Shown piece by piece: positions 5,568-8,090 of a DNA stretch of 8,090 nucleotides. The DNA lies in contig JAESUJ010000097.1 in NCBI GenBank assembly GCA_016763165.1, positions 1 to 8,090 of the forward strand, given 5' to 3'. How positions within the stretch are numbered: position 1 is the first letter of the stretch; every line of letters starts with the position of its first letter. The DNA comes from Candidatus Babeliales bacterium (GTDB lineage: Bacteria; Babelota; Babeliae; Babelales; CAZZPM01). Made by a program: the position numbers and the translations under genes. The notes beneath the pieces were generated by a model. That model was not told the origin of the DNA and ran no database searches. It saw only the letters and a list, made by a program, of their open reading frames with translations.

Positions 5568-7445
5568 ATGATTTCGTTGAATAATCTGTCGCTCGCTTTT
5601 GGTAGCCAGCAAGTTTTTGATAAAGTTTCATGTTCTATAGGATCTCAGCGTGTTGGCCTTGTTGGGCGCAATGGTGCTGGCAAGTCGACACTTTTGAAGA
5701 TAATTTCAGGAGAACAAGAGCTTGATAGTGGTGTAGTAAGTATTGAACGAGGCAAAAAAATGGCGTACATGCCTCAAGAGGTTGTACTTTTGTCGGATCG
5801 TTCGGTTCTTGAAGAAACAATGATGGTTTTTCAAGAATTTATTTTTGCTGAAAAAGAACAAAAAGATATAGAGCAGCAGCTTACTGAAGGTGCTGATGAT
5901 ATCGAAAAGCTTCTTGAGCGGTATGAAGAAGTTTTAGCATTAGTTGCTCGATTTGATAAGCATAATGCTGAAAGAGAAGCGCTCATGATTTTGAAGGGGC
6001 TTGGATTTACAGATGAAAGATTAGCCTCTCAAGTTAATGAGTTGAGTGTTGGCTGGAAGATGCGGATAGTTCTTGCAAAGTTACTTTTACAAAAAGCAGA
6101 TTTTTATCTTTTTGATGAACCGACCAATCACTTGGATATTGTTGCTAAAGAATGGTTTTCTGATTTTTTATCTCAAACAGATTCTGGATTTTTATTAGTG
6201 ACTCACGATCGGTATTTTTTAGAACATGCATGTAATGCTATTTTTGAACTTGAACGTGGTAAAGGAACTTGGTATCAGGGTAACTTTTCTAAATACCTTG
6301 CTCTTAAAGAAGAACGACAAGCTGTTACATTGTCTGCATACAATCGTCAACAGAAAGAGATTGAACAGAAGAAAGCGACTATTAACCGTTTTAAAGCATC
6401 AGCAAGTAAATCAAGCATGGCTCAGAGCATGATGAAGCAGTTAGACAAGATGGAAATTATTGAGGTTGCTCCACCTTTACCAAAAATTAAATTGAACTTT
6501 CCTCCTGTAAAACGAAGCGGAATTATTGTTTTAGATGTTAAAGAAGCAACAAAGTCGTTTGATGAAAAACTTATTTTTAAAAATGCATCATGTGAAGTTA
6601 AGCGGGGCGAAAAAGTTGCAATTGTAGCTGCCAATGGTGTTGGTAAAACTACATTCTTTAATTTGGTAGCATCTGCATATCCAGAAGAGACTGATATGGT
6701 TTCATTCGGTCATAATGTTGAAATTGCCGTGTTCGAACAAGAACAGGTGAGTGTACTTGATCTTCAAAAAACAGTTTATAACGAAGTAGGCGATGCGGTT
6801 CCTGCAGCATCAGAAGCAACATTAAGATCCTTTTTAGGTTCGTTTTTGTTTTCGGGTGATGAGATTAAAAAAAAGTGTGGTGTGTTGAGTGGTGGAGAGC
6901 GCAACCGAGTTGCAATGATAAAAGTATTGATGCAAAATGCTAATTTTTTGCTTCTTGATGAATCAACCAATCACCTTGACTTGTATGCTAAAGATATTTT
7001 GCTCCAAGCACTTAAAAAGTATGAAGGAACTATTCTTTTCGTATCGCACGATCACGATTTTGTGCAGCATTTGGCAACTCGCGTTATTGAATTAACTCCT
7101 GATGGCATGCATAGTTACCAAGGTGATTATGAATCATATCTGTTTTTCAAAAAAAAGCAGGAAGCTGAACGGCAAGCTTTATTGGGAAATAATATAACTG
7201 AAGAAGAGAAGCCTAAAAAATCAAATAAAAAAGAAAAAAAATCTGGTAAATCTGATAAGCAGAAGAAAAAAGAGATATCAAAACTAGAGTCACAGATTCA
7301 TACGCTTGAAGGTAAGATAGAAAAACTTTCAAATGAGTTCATAGGTCTTGTTTATGGTACTTCTCGATATCAAGAAGTTGAATCAACGATTGCAATGCTT
7401 CAGAAAGATTTGGACGGAAAAAAGTCTGAAAAGAAAATATTGTAA
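5568..7445 (+). CDS. ABC-F family ATPase (YheS/Uup-like), translation-associated
   Basis: This 625-residue soluble protein has two ABC ATPase domains and no membrane segment, the hallmark of ABC-F proteins, which act on ribosomes (translation rescue, or antibiotic protection in some members) rather than as transporters. Domain 1 has Walker A GRNGAGKST (33-41), signature LSVGW (159-163), Walker B plus DEPTNHLD (183-190) and the H-loop THDRY. A charged linker follows (about 245-315), with RFKASASKSSMAQSMMKQL resembling the YheS/ABCF3 type. Domain 2 has Walker A AANGVGKTT (354-362), signature LSGGE (440-444), DESTNHLD (464-471) and SHDHDF. The tail (about 544-622) is Lys-rich and then a coiled coil, like the C-terminal domain of Uup and YheS. 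Three departures from consensus stand out: LSVG for LSGG, Ala354 for the first Walker-A Gly, and Ser466 for Pro in DEPTNHLD. All catalytic Lys and Glu residues remain. AAGATGG lies seven bases before the ATG. Subfamily, and any drug resistance, cannot be decided here. Confidence 0.93.
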   Translation: MISLNNLSLAFGSQQVFDKVSCSIGSQRVGLVGRNGAGKSTLLKIISGEQELDSGVVSIERGKKMAYMPQEVVLLSDRSVLEETMMVFQEFIFAEKEQKDIEQQLTEGADDIEKLLERYEEVLALVARFDKHNAEREALMILKGLGFTDERLASQVNELSVGWKMRIVLAKLLLQKADFYLFDEPTNHLDIVAKEWFSDFLSQTDSGFLLVTHDRYFLEHACNAIFELERGKGTWYQGNFSKYLALKEERQAVTLSAYNRQQKEIEQKKATINRFKASASKSSMAQSMMKQLDKMEIIEVAPPLPKIKLNFPPVKRSGIIVLDVKEATKSFDEKLIFKNASCEVKRGEKVAIVAANGVGKTTFFNLVASAYPEETDMVSFGHNVEIAVFEQEQVSVLDLQKTVYNEVGDAVPAASEATLRSFLGSFLFSGDEIKKKCGVLSGGERNRVAMIKVLMQNANFLLLDESTNHLDLYAKDILLQALKKYEGTILFVSHDHDFVQHLATRVIELTPDGMHSYQGDYESYLFFKKKQEAERQALLGNNITEEEKPKKSNKKEKKSGKSDKQKKKEISKLESQIHTLEGKIEKLSNEFIGLVYGTSRYQEVESTIAMLQKDLDGKKSEKKIL

Positions 7446-7475
7446 AAATATTAAATATACGTCTTTTATAGAATA

Positions 7476-7517
7476 AAGAAGAAGAGGCTCAGTTTCAAAA
7501 CTGAGCCTCTTCTTCTT
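7476..7517. terminator. Long perfect hairpin terminator between convergent genes
   Basis: Bases 7476-7495 are perfectly complementary to 7498-7517: a 20-bp uninterrupted stem (AAGAAGAAGAGGCTCAGTTT and its reverse complement) around a two-base formal loop, in practice a slightly larger one. It begins 31 bases after the ABC-F stop codon and is followed on the plus strand by T-rich ATTTATTTT; on the minus strand it is followed by AT-rich sequence. It probably terminates the ABC-F transcript and perhaps also the opposing leucine-rich-repeat gene, 131 bases away. Confidence 0.8.
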
Positions 7518-7648
7518 ATTTATTTTAAATTTGTTTGATTTTTGTAAACATGTAATGCTTTTTTAAACTTTGTAGGGTCAGTATTTAAGTAAAAAAATAT
7601 TGAGTCTCTATCTATTTATTCTTAATTTCACATGCAATATAGTTAATA

Positions 7649-8090
7649 TTATTTTGGATTATCTTCGTCGTACCATTTTTCTATTTTATTACCTGGAAAG
7701 CTAAATTGATACTCTTGCTCTAATTTTTTTTGTAGTTCATCTAGATATTCTTTTTTAAATTTTACAATTCCTGGATATTCGTTTTCCAATTGCTTTCGTT
7801 GTTCATCAGGAAATGATTCTGGAATAATAATTGAGTTAAGAGAATGACAATCTGTAAGAAGTAGCGTTTTGAGTGCAGAAAACCCTGATAGATCAAGAGT
7901 TTCAATAGTTGATTTAAGAATAGAAAAAGACTCAATGCTTGTTGATGATTTCCTTAATTTGTTGATGTTCAAACACTCAGAAATATAGAGTGTTTTAAGC
8001 TTTGGAAATTTTGATACGTCAGGAATTATAATATCTAAATAAATAAGATTCATTTCTTCAATGTTTTTTGATGATCCATCCAATGATTTG
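7649..8090 (-). CDS. Leucine-rich-repeat protein, C-terminal part (gene continues beyond right edge)
   Basis: The frame is open from the right edge to the TAA at 7651-7649; 146 residues are visible and the start lies outside the window (the first possible in-frame start here is only a TTG at 8083). The visible part contains irregular leucine-rich repeats: DVSKFPKLKTLYISECLNIN and DLSGFSALKTLLLTDCHSLN are clearly the same unit, 42 residues apart, with a weaker copy between them. The pattern D-x-S-x-F-x2-L-K-T-L-x4-C-x2-[IL]-N places Leu and Cys as in cysteine-containing LRR types. After the repeats comes a charged, probably helical tail rich in Glu and Lys (EYLDELQKKLEQEY), ending WYDEDNPK. 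LRRs bind proteins; in host-associated bacteria such proteins are often surface or effector proteins, but no export signal is visible here because the N-terminus is missing. Convergent with the ABC-F gene. Confidence 0.8.
   Translation of the reverse strand, partial: KSLDGSSKNIEEMNLIYLDIIIPDVSKFPKLKTLYISECLNINKLRKSSTSIESFSILKSTIETLDLSGFSALKTLLLTDCHSLNSIIIPESFPDEQRKQLENEYPGIVKFKKEYLDELQKKLEQEYQFSFPGNKIEKWYDEDNPK

Noticed and set aside
5404..5631. Minus-strand open frame of 75 codons in the ssb/ABC-F intergenic region
   Set aside because: Its N-terminal end is antisense to the ABC-F start and the rest spans low-complexity AT-rich promoter DNA; the residues look like translated poly-A/T.

Overview
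The window is AT-rich and uses the standard code (TGA is a stop, TGG is Trp). It carries a mix of core bacterial genes and secreted or repeat-containing proteins: a signal-peptide ankyrin protein, a leucine-rich-repeat protein and two unknown exported proteins. This mix, with no recognisable mobile element, suggests a small-genome, host-associated bacterium. I think Candidatus Dependentiae (TM6/Babeliae) is the best guess, but this is inference from style only; other amoeba or protist endosymbionts (Rickettsiales, Chlamydiae-like) are not excluded.

Layout. 1-331 (-): start of an Fe/Mn superoxide dismutase, cut by the window edge. 490-1470 (+): unknown secreted helical protein made of two diverged copies of one unit. 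1597-2166 (+): CDP-alcohol phosphatidyltransferase, probably PgsA. 2251-3549 (-): exported ankyrin-repeat protein with a glycine-rich hydrophobic tail, convergent with pgsA. 3784-4161 (-): small exported protein of unknown function. 4342-4680 (-): ribosomal protein L21, with its own promoter and terminator and no rpmA beside it. 4834-5355 (-): single-stranded DNA-binding protein. 5568-7445 (+): ABC-F ATPase, divergent from ssb and closed by a very long perfect hairpin. 7649-8090 (-): C-terminal end of a leucine-rich-repeat protein running off the right edge.

The genes do not form one operon or pathway. Most appear to be single transcription units: strand changes are frequent, gaps are 70-240 bp, and several have recognisable promoters or terminators. 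The core genes cover oxidative defence, phospholipid synthesis, translation and DNA maintenance. The genes between them encode surface, periplasmic or secreted proteins of the kind used in host contact. I see no CRISPR array, tRNA, rRNA, insertion sequence or phage gene, and no gene-free stretch longer than 300 bases. I found no convincing new multi-gene system. The best candidates for novelty are the duplicated secreted protein at 490-1470 and the exported, tail-anchored ankyrin protein at 2251-3549.
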